A DNA stretch of 45,876 bases, from contig JAIXUV010000140.1 of NCBI GenBank assembly GCA_027483345.1, positions 1 to 45,876 of the forward strand. The letters run 5' to 3'. This stretch comes from Verrucomicrobiales bacterium. GTDB lineage: Bacteria > Verrucomicrobiota > Verrucomicrobiia > Limisphaerales > UBA9464. Position numbers and translations under genes: made by a program. Below are positions 33,310 through 41,870 of this stretch, piece after piece. The notes beneath the pieces were generated by a model that was not told the origin of the DNA, ran no database searches, and worked only from the letters and a program-made list of their open reading frames with translations. Positions within the stretch are counted from its first letter, which is position 1. Every line of letters begins with the position of its first letter.

Positions 33310-35064
33310 ATGGACAAGAACGAGGTGGCGGCGGTCCTCGGGGAGATCGGGACCCTGCTGGAGCTGAAGGGGGAGAACCCGTTCAAGACGCGGGCGTACC
33401 ACAATGCCGTCCGGGTGCTTGAGGGACTGGACGGCTCGCTGGAGAAGCTGGTCGCGGAGAAGCGGCTCGGCGAGCTCAAGGGCTTCGGCGAGGCCTTGCA
33501 GGACAAGGTCACCACGCTCGTCACCACCGGACGTCTTCCCTACTTCGAGGAACTGAAGGCGTCGCTTCCGCCCGGGCTCCCGGCGCTGTTGGAGATCCAG
33601 GGACTCGGCCCCAAGAAGGTGAAGAAGCTCCACGACGAGCTCGGGATCGACTCGATGGAGAAGCTCGAGGCCGCCTGCCATGCCGGCACCATCGCCGCGC
33701 TCGAGGGGTTCGGTGAGAAGTCCCAGTCGAAGATCCTCGAGGCGATCGCCTTCAAGCGGCAGTTCGCGTCGCGGCACCGTCTGTTCGACGCCTTGGTGGT
33801 GGCGGAGCCGATCCTCGAGTCCCTCCGCGGACATCCCGACGTCATCCGCTGTTCGACCGCAGGCAGCCTGCGACGCTGGAAGGAGGTCATCGGCGACATC
33901 GACTTCCTCGTTTCGTCGAAGAACCCGTCGGCGGTGATCGAGGACTTCGTGTCGCAGCCCGGGATCCAGTCGGTCCTGGCGAAGGGCGAGACCAAGGCGA
34001 GCGTGATCCTCGGCGCGGGGATCCAGGCCGACCTGCGCGTGGTGGCGGACGTCGAGTACCCGTTCGCGCTCGCCTACTTCACCGGCTCGAAGGAGCACAA
34101 CATCGTGATGAGACAGCGTGCGATCGCACGTGGGCTGCGGCTCAACGAGTATGGCCTGTTCCGGAGCCACGAGGAGACCCGCGATCCCGCGCTGCGCATT
34201 CTGTGCCGCGACGAGGCGGACATCTTCGCCGAACTCGGCCTGGCCTACGTGCCGCCGGAGTTGCGCGAGGACCACGGGGAGTTCGCCGCGGTCGAGTCCG
34301 GTGGACGCCTTCCGAAGCTCATCGAATGGACCGAGCTGAAGGGTTCGCTGCACAACCACTCGAACTGGTCGGACGGCCGCGACACCCTTGAGGCCATCGC
34401 CGCCCACGCCCATGAGCTGGGGCTCGACTACTGGGCCGTCACCGACCATTCGCGTGCGTCCTTCCAGGCCAACGGCCTCGACCTCCGGCGTCTTGCGGAG
34501 CAGAAGGAGGCCATCCGCCGGGTGAACGAATCCTACGCCGCCGAGGGGAGCGACTTCCGCCTGCTGACCGGAAGCGAGGTCGACATCCTCAAGGACGGCC
34601 TCGACTTCGACGACGAGACGCTGGCCGGACTCGACGTGGTGGTGGCGAGCCTGCACGTGCCGTCGAGCGACCCCGCGGAGAACACGCGTCGGCTGGTGCG
34701 GGCCGCGGAGAACCCGTACGTGCACATGCTCGGCCACCTGACGGGACGCCTGCTGCTGGAGCGGGATGCCTACAAGCTGGACGTCGACGCCGTGGTGGAC
34801 GCCTGCGCGGCCACCGGCACCTGGATCGAGCTGAATGCGAGCCCTTACCGTTTCGACCTCGACTGGCGGCTGTGGAAGCGGGCGCGGGACAAGGGGGTGA
34901 AGTGCGTCATCAACTGCGACGCCCACCGGTTGCACCACTTCGACTTCCTGCGGCTCGGGGCCGGCATCGCCCGCAAGGGCTGGCTGACCCGGGCGGACGT
35001 GATCAACACCCTGACACTTCCCGCCTTGCGGACCGAATTGGAAGCGAAGCGCCGCAAGGGCTGA
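33310..35064 (+). CDS. polX: Family X DNA polymerase with PHP domain (PolX)
   Basis: Repair-type gap-filling DNA polymerase of 584 residues. An N-terminal HhH region (residues 1-170; LKGFGEALQDKV, IQGLGPKKVKKL, LEGFGEKSQSKI) is followed by the nucleotidyltransferase palm, with Gly185-Ser186 in AGSLRRW, metal-binding Asp196 and Asp198 in GDIDFLV, and a third Asp241 in ADLRVV. The C-terminal PHP domain starts at about residue 342 with GSLHNHSNWSDG (His348, His350) and continues through VTDHS, GSEVDIL and NCDAHR, giving a 3'-5' exonuclease or AP-endonuclease role. All metal ligands appear intact. TAATAG lies ten bases upstream of the ATG as a possible -10 box. Confidence 0.95.
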   Translation: MDKNEVAAVLGEIGTLLELKGENPFKTRAYHNAVRVLEGLDGSLEKLVAEKRLGELKGFGEALQDKVTTLVTTGRLPYFEELKASLPPGLPALLEIQGLGPKKVKKLHDELGIDSMEKLEAACHAGTIAALEGFGEKSQSKILEAIAFKRQFASRHRLFDALVVAEPILESLRGHPDVIRCSTAGSLRRWKEVIGDIDFLVSSKNPSAVIEDFVSQPGIQSVLAKGETKASVILGAGIQADLRVVADVEYPFALAYFTGSKEHNIVMRQRAIARGLRLNEYGLFRSHEETRDPALRILCRDEADIFAELGLAYVPPELREDHGEFAAVESGGRLPKLIEWTELKGSLHNHSNWSDGRDTLEAIAAHAHELGLDYWAVTDHSRASFQANGLDLRRLAEQKEAIRRVNESYAAEGSDFRLLTGSEVDILKDGLDFDDETLAGLDVVVASLHVPSSDPAENTRRLVRAAENPYVHMLGHLTGRLLLERDAYKLDVDAVVDACAATGTWIELNASPYRFDLDWRLWKRARDKGVKCVINCDAHRLHHFDFLRLGAGIARKGWLTRADVINTLTLPALRTELEAKRRKG

Positions 35065-35455
35065 TCCGGGCCGATCGAAGGTCGGCGCACCCTGATGGAT
35101 CGCGGGAGCTTCCCGGAGTGCGCGGGTCCGCTCGCGCTTTCGGAAAGGGACATGGATCCCACGGATTCCCCGAACCATCGGGAAGCCCCCGGCCGGATGC
35201 CATCGGAAGGGGTTGGCACGCCAGGCCGCAAAGCCGCGGAGGGGCTGGGCCTCTGGAACTGGACCGAGGGATTGGGGTGGCCTCCACCCGTCAGGGACCG
35301 GCCCGGCGGAAGCACTGGGGCGGGCTGCCGACGTCGCCTCCGAATCGTGGAAGCCGTGGGAGGAGAGGTCACCTGACTCAAGCCGTCTCCATCCTGAGGA
35401 TCGGATTCGAAGACCGCAGCCGTGGCGGCCGCGGCTACCGGATTGCGGACTCGGG
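35065..35455. other. Gene-free stretch with repeat fragments
   Basis: These 391 bases between convergent polX and the HEAT/cytochrome gene hold GACATGGATCCCACGGATTC (35149-35168, related to 24064-24082) and a CACGC-type element end (35215-35242). Small open frames here read as arginine-rich sequence. I see no credible gene or terminator. Confidence 0.55.
35215..35242 (+). repeat. Half-copy of the CACGCAAAG-type element
   Basis: GGCACGCCAGGCCGCAAAGC followed by CGCGGAGG resembles the left end of the element at 17128-17267. No clear right end follows. Confidence 0.45.
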
Positions 35456-37465
35456 TCAGTCGAGGCGGAAGGAGACGTCCTTCGACTCGAGGCGGATCTT
35501 CTCCGGGGCCTTGGTCGGATCGATGCGGACGATCACCCGGTGGGTGCCCGGGGCCAGGTCGACGGGGCCGGTGACCTTGGCGCCATCCACCCAGAGCTCG
35601 GCGGCGGCACCGGCTTGAAGGGAGAATGTGGCGCGTGTCGGCGTCGCGGTGGTGACCTCGGTCATGGCGAGGACGGCGAGCTTCGCGGTCCAGAAGTCGG
35701 CACGGGTGCCGCCCTCCATCAGGGCGCGGGTCAGGTCGCCGTTCACGCGGGAGAGGATGTCGGTCCAGCGGCGGTCGGCCGGGGCGGCCTTCCACATCCA
35801 GTCCTCCTTGCCATTCTGGACGTCGGTATGGACGAGGTTGGCGAGCCGCCAACGCCGGGCGATCCCGCCGCGGGAGGCGTCGAAGTCGCCGGGCTTGCCC
35901 AGGCGCGAGAGGAACGCGAACAGGTCGACCTGGTCGGCCTCGGGCAGGGAATCCAGGAGACCGCCCGGCATCAGGGAGGCCGTCGCGGTGGTGCGATGCT
36001 CGATGTTGGACTTGGGCAGGACCAGCTCCTGGTTGGCCGGGCTGCGGAGGACGAGTTCGGTGCCGGATTCGCGGACGACGGTGCCGGAGACCGTCTGGCC
36101 GTCCTTGGTCTCCACGATCACGCCGTGGTAGCCCTCCTTGATCTTGGCGTCGGGCTTGAGGACGGATTCGACGAGGTAGTCGGGCTGGGCGCTGGCGCCG
36201 ATGGAGGTCATGTCGGGCCCGACGCGTCCGCCGGCGCCGCCGATGGCGTGGCAGGTGACACAGGCCAGCTCGGTCCGGCGGTAGACCATCTCGCCGCGGT
36301 TCGGATCGCCGGAGGCGACGGCCTTGGCCGCGAGGTCCTTGATCCATTGGCCGGTGAACGCCTGGGCGTCCGCGGCGATCCCGCCGGCCTTGGCGAGGGC
36401 GGCGGCGAGGTCGACGTCGCTGCGTCCGCCCTCGCGTGCGGCGCGCATGCCGGCGCGGGCCGCGGCGGCGGGAAGCCCGGATTCGGGCATGAGCGGGGTG
36501 AGGGACTTGGCGGCGCCCTTGACCGCGAGCAGCGACCGCCAGAAGGCGACCGCCCGATCCTCGTCGTCGAGGGATTTCAGGACCGTCACCACGGCAGGAC
36601 CGGCGGCGGAGAGGTCGATGGCGGCCCAGGTGGCGACCGCGCGGGTCCGGATGGTGGGATCGGGCGCCGAGGCGAGCTTGGAAAGCACGGGACCGGCCTC
36701 GGCCGCGGGGAGGGAACGGAGGACGTCGAAGGCTGCGTTGCGAACCGTCTCGGCGGCGTCGGTTCCGGCGAAGGCGTCGAGCCGGAGCTCGGCGGCGCCG
36801 AGGGACTTCAGGCTGCCGGCGAGACGCAAGGCCGCGGCGCGGACCTCGGGTGCGGTCGAATCCAGGAGCGTCCGCACCGCCTTGGGATCGCCATCCGGCC
36901 GCGTCTTGCGGTTGCGCACGGCGTTGTCGAGCGAGGTGAGCGCCCGGGCGGCCGCCGCGGGATCGAAGCCTCCTTCCAGGGCCTGACGGTAGAGGGCTCC
37001 CAGTTCCTTGGCGCCGCCGGCCTCGCCGACCAGTTCGATCCACGGACCCGAGCCATCACGGGCCAGCTTCCTCTCGTTGAGCACCCGTCCAAGCACCCGG
37101 CTCACCTGTTCCGGCTTCAACGACTTCAGGGCGAAGGCCAGCTGCTTCTCATGGCCCTCGGCCTTCCAGGCGCCGGACTCGAGGGCGGCGATCCAGGGTT
37201 CGGCGAGTTCGTTGATGGTCAACCACAGCGCGTAGTCCAGGGCGGGATCCATCGGCTGGTCCAGCACCTCCAGCGCGAGCGCGGCGGAGCGGGCGTCCTG
37301 GATGCGCCCCAGCGAACGCAGCGCCTCGAGGCGCACCTTGGGCTGGGGGTCGTGGACCAGGCGTTCCAGGGCTGCCAAACGGGCCGCGTCCCGGGCGTCG
37401 GCCGCTTCCAATGGGAAGCCGGCGAGGGACAACACGAGGGTGGCGCAAACCAGCGGGCGGATCAT
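35456..37465 (-). CDS. Secreted HEAT-repeat cytochrome c protein (PVC-type haem-binding)
   Basis: A 669-residue exported protein (signal peptide MIRPLVCATLVLSLAGFPLEA). Residues 25-380 are HEAT-like repeats (LERLVHDPQPKVRLEALRSLGRIQD, TIRTRAVATWAAIDLSAAGPAVV). A PVC-type haem domain follows, with CVTCH at residues 402-406, GGRVGPDMTSIG and a closing DLFAFLSRLG. Unlike the larger homologue at 24559-27990 it lacks the propeller and instead has about 145 extra C-terminal residues ending in a small beta domain (AELWVDGAKV, LAPGTHRVIVRID), perhaps a ligand-binding sandwich. The ATG overlaps the ArnT-like gene's stop by four bases, so the two are probably co-translated. The redox partner is unknown. 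Confidence 0.85.
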   Translation of the reverse strand: MIRPLVCATLVLSLAGFPLEAADARDAARLAALERLVHDPQPKVRLEALRSLGRIQDARSAALALEVLDQPMDPALDYALWLTINELAEPWIAALESGAWKAEGHEKQLAFALKSLKPEQVSRVLGRVLNERKLARDGSGPWIELVGEAGGAKELGALYRQALEGGFDPAAAARALTSLDNAVRNRKTRPDGDPKAVRTLLDSTAPEVRAAALRLAGSLKSLGAAELRLDAFAGTDAAETVRNAAFDVLRSLPAAEAGPVLSKLASAPDPTIRTRAVATWAAIDLSAAGPAVVTVLKSLDDEDRAVAFWRSLLAVKGAAKSLTPLMPESGLPAAAARAGMRAAREGGRSDVDLAAALAKAGGIAADAQAFTGQWIKDLAAKAVASGDPNRGEMVYRRTELACVTCHAIGGAGGRVGPDMTSIGASAQPDYLVESVLKPDAKIKEGYHGVIVETKDGQTVSGTVVRESGTELVLRSPANQELVLPKSNIEHRTTATASLMPGGLLDSLPEADQVDLFAFLSRLGKPGDFDASRGGIARRWRLANLVHTDVQNGKEDWMWKAAPADRRWTDILSRVNGDLTRALMEGGTRADFWTAKLAVLAMTEVTTATPTRATFSLQAGAAAELWVDGAKVTGPVDLAPGTHRVIVRIDPTKAPEKIRLESKDVSFRLD

Positions 37466-38991
37466 GGCGGCGAGGATCGGACGGTTTGCTCGGGCACGGC
37501 AAGGATGCGGTTGCCGGCTCCGTCGACCGGATCGGCTTCCCGGACCAGCAGCCGCAGCCGGACCGCCTTGCCGTTGGCGATGTTGATCCCGGAGGCTTCG
37601 AACCGCCGCAGTCCCGACCAACGGGACAGGAGGTCCGCCGTCTTGGGACCTTCCGCGACGAGGCACAACCTCGGCCCCTTCCCGGCGAGGAATTCGTCCA
37701 GCTCGTCGGGTTTCAGATGTCGGACGAAGCCCCGGGTCCGTGCGCGCAGGTACCAGACTGCCGACGGTTCGTCGAAACCGACCGTCGCCACCTCGGAGCC
37801 GGGATCGATCCACGGCGACGCCTCGGCGACGAGTCCTCGGACCGGAAGCCGTTCCCGCAGGAGCGGTGTGCCGAAGAACGCGATGGCGGCGACGACCGCG
37901 ATCTGTCCGCCGGCCTTGAGGACGACTCCGCGCGTCGGCGCGCCGTCGGCCGCCAGGCGGGTGGCGATCCAGACCGCGAGCAGCGGATAGGCCGGCAGCG
38001 TGTAGTGGGGAAGCTTGGTCCGGACGAGGCTGAAGACCACCAACACCAGGAGCGAGGTCCCGAGGAGCCATGCGGCGTCGCCGCCGTCGTTCCGCCATCG
38101 CCGGAGTAGGGGAAGCCGGCGTGCCAACGGGATCGACCATGGAAACAGGCCCGGGAACAGCATCAGGAAATGGAATGGAATCGCCCCGAGGTACCCGAGG
38201 AATCCCCCGAGGCCGTGCCCTTCCATCACTGTGAAGGATCGGCCGATCACGTGTTTCCCGATGCCGACCTCGAGGAACCGGCCTTGGGTCCGCATCAGGG
38301 CCGGGATGCCCCAAAGTCCGACGAGGAGCAGCACGAGGGGGACGATCCAGGTCCAACGGAACCGGCGGGATTCCTCCACTTGGCGGCCCTGCCAGACGGC
38401 GGTGACGATGGGCAGCCAGGCGACCGGACCTTTCGCAAGGAAGCCGAGCGCGAGGGAAACCGCGAACGCGGCCTGCCAGAAGCGTCGGGAGGAGGTGCTT
38501 CCGGATCCGGTGGTGCATTCCCATCCGCTGCGGCAGGTCAGCACGAAGAACAGCACCATCGGCATGTCCGCGACGGAAAGGCGGGAGTGGATCTGCATCA
38601 GCGGCGCCGAGGCGAGGATGAGGCCGGCGTACCATCCGGCGCGTTCGCCGCCGATCCTCCGGGCCCAGAAGGCGCTGGCGAGGACGGTGCCGGCGGCGCA
38701 GGCGGCGGCGGGAAGACGGGCGGCGGCCTCGGATTCCCCGAACGCGACGAAGGCGGCGGCCTGGAGCCAATAGATCAGGGGCGGCTTGTCGAATCGGTCC
38801 TGTCCGTTGAGCCGCGGAACGATCCAGTCGCCGCTCTGGAGCATTTCCCGGGTGGCCTCGGCGAAGCGCGGTTCATCGCGGTCCAACAGAGGCAGGGAAC
38901 CGGTGCCAAGCAGGAAGAACAGCAACATGGGGACGCCCAGCCACCAGAGACGGTTCTTGGACGCAATGGAGCCGGGATTCAGTTCCGACAT
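37462..38991 (-). CDS. ArnT/PMT-type glycosyltransferase (GT83-like)
   Basis: A 509-residue GT-C-fold membrane enzyme that transfers a sugar from a polyprenyl-phosphate donor, as ArnT does to lipid A. The first periplasmic loop has the catalytic acidic motif in LLDRDEPRFAEATREML (residues 35-51), followed by the donor-site KPPLIYWLQ. About eleven to twelve membrane helices follow (LFFLLGTGSL, WLPIVTAVW, VPLVLLLVGLWGIPAL, HFLMLFPGLFPWSI, SLLVLVVFSL, VVAAIAFFG), then a soluble C-terminal domain of about 120 residues. The acceptor (lipid A, protein or other glycan) cannot be told. It is divergent from the PAP2 gene by 61 bases; both could belong to polyprenyl-phosphate or lipid A modification. 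Confidence 0.85.
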   Translation of the reverse strand: MSELNPGSIASKNRLWWLGVPMLLFFLLGTGSLPLLDRDEPRFAEATREMLQSGDWIVPRLNGQDRFDKPPLIYWLQAAAFVAFGESEAAARLPAAACAAGTVLASAFWARRIGGERAGWYAGLILASAPLMQIHSRLSVADMPMVLFFVLTCRSGWECTTGSGSTSSRRFWQAAFAVSLALGFLAKGPVAWLPIVTAVWQGRQVEESRRFRWTWIVPLVLLLVGLWGIPALMRTQGRFLEVGIGKHVIGRSFTVMEGHGLGGFLGYLGAIPFHFLMLFPGLFPWSIPLARRLPLLRRWRNDGGDAAWLLGTSLLVLVVFSLVRTKLPHYTLPAYPLLAVWIATRLAADGAPTRGVVLKAGGQIAVVAAIAFFGTPLLRERLPVRGLVAEASPWIDPGSEVATVGFDEPSAVWYLRARTRGFVRHLKPDELDEFLAGKGPRLCLVAEGPKTADLLSRWSGLRRFEASGINIANGKAVRLRLLVREADPVDGAGNRILAVPEQTVRSSPP

Positions 38992-39052
38992 GGTCGGACC
39001 CTTCTATCTCCCGCTCCGCGACATTCCCAATCCCGGTTGAGGCGTCGCCGGA

Positions 39053-39856
39053 ATGTCACGAGACGGCCGATCAGTTGCCCCACAGGTCGGAAAGCCTCTG
39101 CGCGGGATGTCCAATCGCATTCCTAGATCGAACGTGGTTGTCCGCTCCCGCGGTTCGGCCCTCGGGCGACCCTTGTGGTGGTTCGCAATGGCGGCGACCG
39201 CCGTCGTCCTCCTGCTCCGCTGGGATGGCGCATTGATGGCGGCCCGCCCGGATTCCCGTCTCCTCCGCGATCTGGCGGAACTGCTGAGCCGCTCCGCCGA
39301 CGGCCGCTTGCTGTTCCCATCCGCGACCGTGGCGATCGCGGCGCTGATGGCCCTCCGCAGTACCAGGACCGCCCGATGGGTCGGGGCGATGACGCTGGGA
39401 GCCATCCTTTGCGGCCTTTCGGCCAACGTGTTCCGCGGGCTCCTGGGGCGTACCCGGCCGGAGGCGCCCGTCGAGCAGGGTTGGTTCGGTCCGCGCAAAG
39501 ATGGACGATGGATCGTGGGCAAGCATGCCTACAGCTCCTTCCCGTCGGGCCACACCGCGGCCGCGGCCGGCTTCGGGCTGGTGCTGTTCCTCCGTGGCCG
39601 TCGCCCGGGGCTCTTCGGCGCCTCCTACGCCCTGTCCGTGGCGTGGTCCCGGGTGCAATTGGGAGTCCACCGTCCCTCCGATGTCGCCGCCGGATTCCTG
39701 CTTTCCGCGGTGGTGGTCTTCCTTCTTCGCGACCGTTTCCGCGCACTCCTGGGCATCCAGCCGACGCCGGAATGGTCGCCTGTCTTCCCCATTGGCTCGG
39801 AGCCACGGAAGGCGCAGGGTCTTGCGGATGACTCCCAGGACCTTGTCCCGACGTGA
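39053..39856 (+). CDS. PAP2-family membrane phosphatase
   Basis: A 267-residue integral membrane acid phosphatase of the PAP2 family. The three motifs are present: KxxxxxxRP-like FRGLLGRTRPEAP (about 127-139), SFPSGHT (162-168) and SRVQLGVHRPSDV (199-211), with the catalytic histidines in the last two. Family members dephosphorylate undecaprenyl pyrophosphate, phosphatidylglycerol phosphate, or lipid A. Here the divergent ArnT-like neighbour makes a polyprenyl-phosphate or lipid A role attractive, but this is inference. The start at 39053 has GAGG ten bases upstream; ATG 39107 is an alternative. Its end overlaps the molybdoenzyme gene by 29 bases. Confidence 0.88.
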   Translation: MSRDGRSVAPQVGKPLRGMSNRIPRSNVVVRSRGSALGRPLWWFAMAATAVVLLLRWDGALMAARPDSRLLRDLAELLSRSADGRLLFPSATVAIAALMALRSTRTARWVGAMTLGAILCGLSANVFRGLLGRTRPEAPVEQGWFGPRKDGRWIVGKHAYSSFPSGHTAAAAGFGLVLFLRGRRPGLFGASYALSVAWSRVQLGVHRPSDVAAGFLLSAVVVFLLRDRFRALLGIQPTPEWSPVFPIGSEPRKAQGLADDSQDLVPT

Positions 39857-40988
39857 CGTCTTCCGCGGTTCGGTGGCCATGGCGGCCTATGCCTTGGCTT
39901 CCCGTCCGATGACGGTGCTCGGCCTCGACGCCGACGCCGGCTCGGGCGAGGAGATCGTTCCGTTCCTCGACATCCAGCCGACCGGTCGCGGCCTCTATTG
40001 GCAGAAGCTCACCCGCTGGGAGACGCGCACCGAGGAACTGTACGAGGTCAGCCACTACGGCCGTCCCAAGACCTCGGCCGAGGGTTGGACGGTGGACTTC
40101 ACCGGTTTCCTCAAGAACCCGCGGACGCTGTCCCTGGACGAGATACGGATGCGCCCGAAGAAGACGATCCATGCGACCCTCGAGTGCGGCGGCAACGGGA
40201 GCAGTCCCGGCTTCGTCGGCGCGATCGGGAACATGCGCTGGACCGGCACGCCATTGGGACCGCTGCTGAAGGACCTCGGACTGGTGAAGCGTTCCAAGGA
40301 GGTGGTCTTCTACGGTGCGGACGAGAAGGTGGAGAAGATCCGCGACAAGGACTACCCGCAGCAGTTCGCCCGGAGCCTTTCCATCGAACACGCCCTGCGG
40401 GACGAGGTCATGCTGGCCTGGGAGGTGAACGGCAAACCGCTGGACGAGGTGCACGGACTGCCGTTGCGCCTGGTGGTTCCGGGCTGGTTCGGCATCGCCT
40501 GGGTGAAGTGGCTGAACCGCGTGGACGTCCTCGACCGCCGGTTCATGGGCAAGTGGATGGCCCGCGAGTATGTCACCCTCCGCGGCGAGGAACATCCGGG
40601 GGAACCGACGAACTGGCGCGAGACCTCGGTCTGCAACATGAACGTGAAGTCAATCACCGCGCGGGTCGTTCGGCGACCGGACGGCGTGCATCGGATCACC
40701 GGGGCCGCGTGGAGCGACGGCACGCCGTTGAAGCGGGTCGAGGTGCGCATCGACGACGGCCCGTGGCGTCCGGCGGTGATCGAGAAGAAGCCGGTCCGGG
40801 ACCGGTTCACCTGGAGCTTCTGGCGCCTCGACTGGAAGGACGCGACGCCCGGCGAACACACGGTGGTCTCACGCGCCATCGACGAGGACGGCCGCGTGCA
40901 GCCGTCCTCCGAGGATCCGGACATCCAGCTCAAGCGGACCTACTGGGACGCGAACCAGCAGTGGGTGAGGCGGATTCGGGTTGGGTGA
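39828..40988 (+). CDS. Tat-exported sulfite-oxidase-family molybdoenzyme
   Basis: A 386-residue molybdopterin enzyme with a twin-arginine signal (SRRDVFRGSVAMAAYALA). The Moco domain has the molybdenum-binding cysteine Cys120 in ATLECGGNGSS, then MRWTGTPLGPLLKDLG and PLRLVVPGWFGIAWVKWLNRVDV. The C-terminal Mo-co dimerisation domain is recognisable (ITGAAWSDGTPLKRVEVRIDDGPW, FTWSFWRLDW). Human sulfite oxidase has FYVRNH with an essential arginine; the corresponding stretch here is LYEVSH (residues 71-76), so that arginine is a valine. Sulfite may therefore not be the substrate. No haem domain is fused and no cytochrome gene is adjacent. ATG 39828 is chosen to give the Tat signal; it lies within the PAP2 gene. 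Confidence 0.87.
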   Translation: MTPRTLSRRDVFRGSVAMAAYALASRPMTVLGLDADAGSGEEIVPFLDIQPTGRGLYWQKLTRWETRTEELYEVSHYGRPKTSAEGWTVDFTGFLKNPRTLSLDEIRMRPKKTIHATLECGGNGSSPGFVGAIGNMRWTGTPLGPLLKDLGLVKRSKEVVFYGADEKVEKIRDKDYPQQFARSLSIEHALRDEVMLAWEVNGKPLDEVHGLPLRLVVPGWFGIAWVKWLNRVDVLDRRFMGKWMAREYVTLRGEEHPGEPTNWRETSVCNMNVKSITARVVRRPDGVHRITGAAWSDGTPLKRVEVRIDDGPWRPAVIEKKPVRDRFTWSFWRLDWKDATPGEHTVVSRAIDEDGRVQPSSEDPDIQLKRTYWDANQQWVRRIRVG

Positions 40989-41001
40989 GGGGGCGGAGAG
41001 G

Positions 41002-41033
41002 GGTTGAAGGGATGCAGGGTTGAAGGGTTGAAG
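41002..41033 (+). repeat. Octamer array (GGGTTGAA)
   Basis: Four 8-base units: GGGTTGAA, GGGATGCA, GGGTTGAA, GGGTTGAA, starting 13 bases after the molybdoenzyme stop codon. Same unit as at 24522-24561. Confidence 0.8.
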
Positions 41034-41081
41034 CGGGTCTGAACCAAAAGTGTTGCCGATGTATTGCCCGCGCCCGCGCCT

Positions 41082-41136
41082 GACCACGGACCACGGACAA
41101 CGGACAACGGACAACGGACAACGGACAACGGACTAC
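41082..41136 (+). repeat. Heptamer tandem array (GACAACG)
   Basis: Seven 7-base units, GACCACG twice and GACAACG five times, then a partial GACTAC. The stop codon of the CorA-like gene (41133-41135, minus strand) lies in the last partial unit. A three-unit array of the same heptamer, in reverse orientation, is at 45344-45364. Confidence 0.9.
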
Positions 41137-41870
41137 CCCCGCGTCCGTCGGGTGAGGAAGACACTCAGAACGAGTCCCACTGCGATTCCGGCTGCGCAGA
41201 GGAGCGCCCAGAGTCCGGGGCGGTCCGGGAGCCCGCTGTGGATTTCCATGCCGAAGACGGAGGCCAGCGCGGTCAGGGGAAGGAAGATTGCGGCGAGGAT
41301 GTTGAGCCGGTGGGCCGTCACGCTCATCTGGCGCGCGGTTTCGGCCTGGGCTTCGGCCTGTTTGGCGACCGTGAAGTTCAGTCCGAAGTGGGCGTCCTGG
41401 AGGAGCAACTCGGCGTTCCGCTCGATCGAGGCGGCCTGGTCGCGGAAGTTGATCAGGTTGCGGTCCGACTTCACCAGGTCACGTGCCTGTTGAAGGGCGC
41501 GATGGAGGCCGCGCGAGGTGCGGACGACCGGGGCCAGTTCCTCCAGCACCGTGTGGTACTCGGTGGCGGTGGAGGCCTTGTGCTCGGCGAGTTCCAGTTG
41601 GACGATCTTCTGCTCGAACGACTCGAGATGCTCGTTGAGGCAGGCGATCGCCGAGCCGCCGAGGTTCGAGCGCCATTCGCCCTCGGGTTGACGCCAGAAC
41701 AGGGCGGGGCGGCGTTGGAGTTCGTTCGGGGCTGGGATCTGATGGAGGATCACCAGCAGGTGGCCTTCCTCGTGGATCGAGCGCTGTGGACCCGCGTCGC
41801 GTCCAAGCCGGTTGCGGATGGCGTCCGGCAGGGACCAGGTCTTGGGAAGGAAGCTGCTTTCGTTGGCCAT
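41133..41870 (-). CDS. CorA-like membrane protein without the GMN motif
   Basis: A 245-residue protein with the overall plan of a small CorA/ZntB-type ion channel: a soluble N-terminal half, a long helical stretch (about residues 80-185, AACLNEHLES-like to VAKQAEAQAETARQMSVTAHRLN) and two C-terminal membrane helices (about 190-208 and 220-239). In CorA the first helix ends in the selectivity motif GMN; here it reads VFGMEIHSG, with Glu in place of Asn. Ion selectivity is thus unclear and it may not carry magnesium. ATG 41870 has AGGA six bases upstream; an ATG at 41927 would add 19 residues. Confidence 0.75.
   Translation of the reverse strand: MANESSFLPKTWSLPDAIRNRLGRDAGPQRSIHEEGHLLVILHQIPAPNELQRRPALFWRQPEGEWRSNLGGSAIACLNEHLESFEQKIVQLELAEHKASTATEYHTVLEELAPVVRTSRGLHRALQQARDLVKSDRNLINFRDQAASIERNAELLLQDAHFGLNFTVAKQAEAQAETARQMSVTAHRLNILAAIFLPLTALASVFGMEIHSGLPDRPGLWALLCAAGIAVGLVLSVFLTRRTRG

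Noticed and set aside
32041-35178. Over 1000-codon open frame on the minus strand across ribF and polX
   Set aside because: RibF and PolX on the plus strand have full motif sets; the antisense translation is repetitive charged sequence without domains. The same argument removes the long frames opposite the haem/cytochrome gene (35213-37990) and opposite ptsI and the delta-60 gene (41812-45258).
41082-41136. CRISPR array
   Set aside because: The units are seven bases and directly adjacent, with no spacers and no cas genes in the window.
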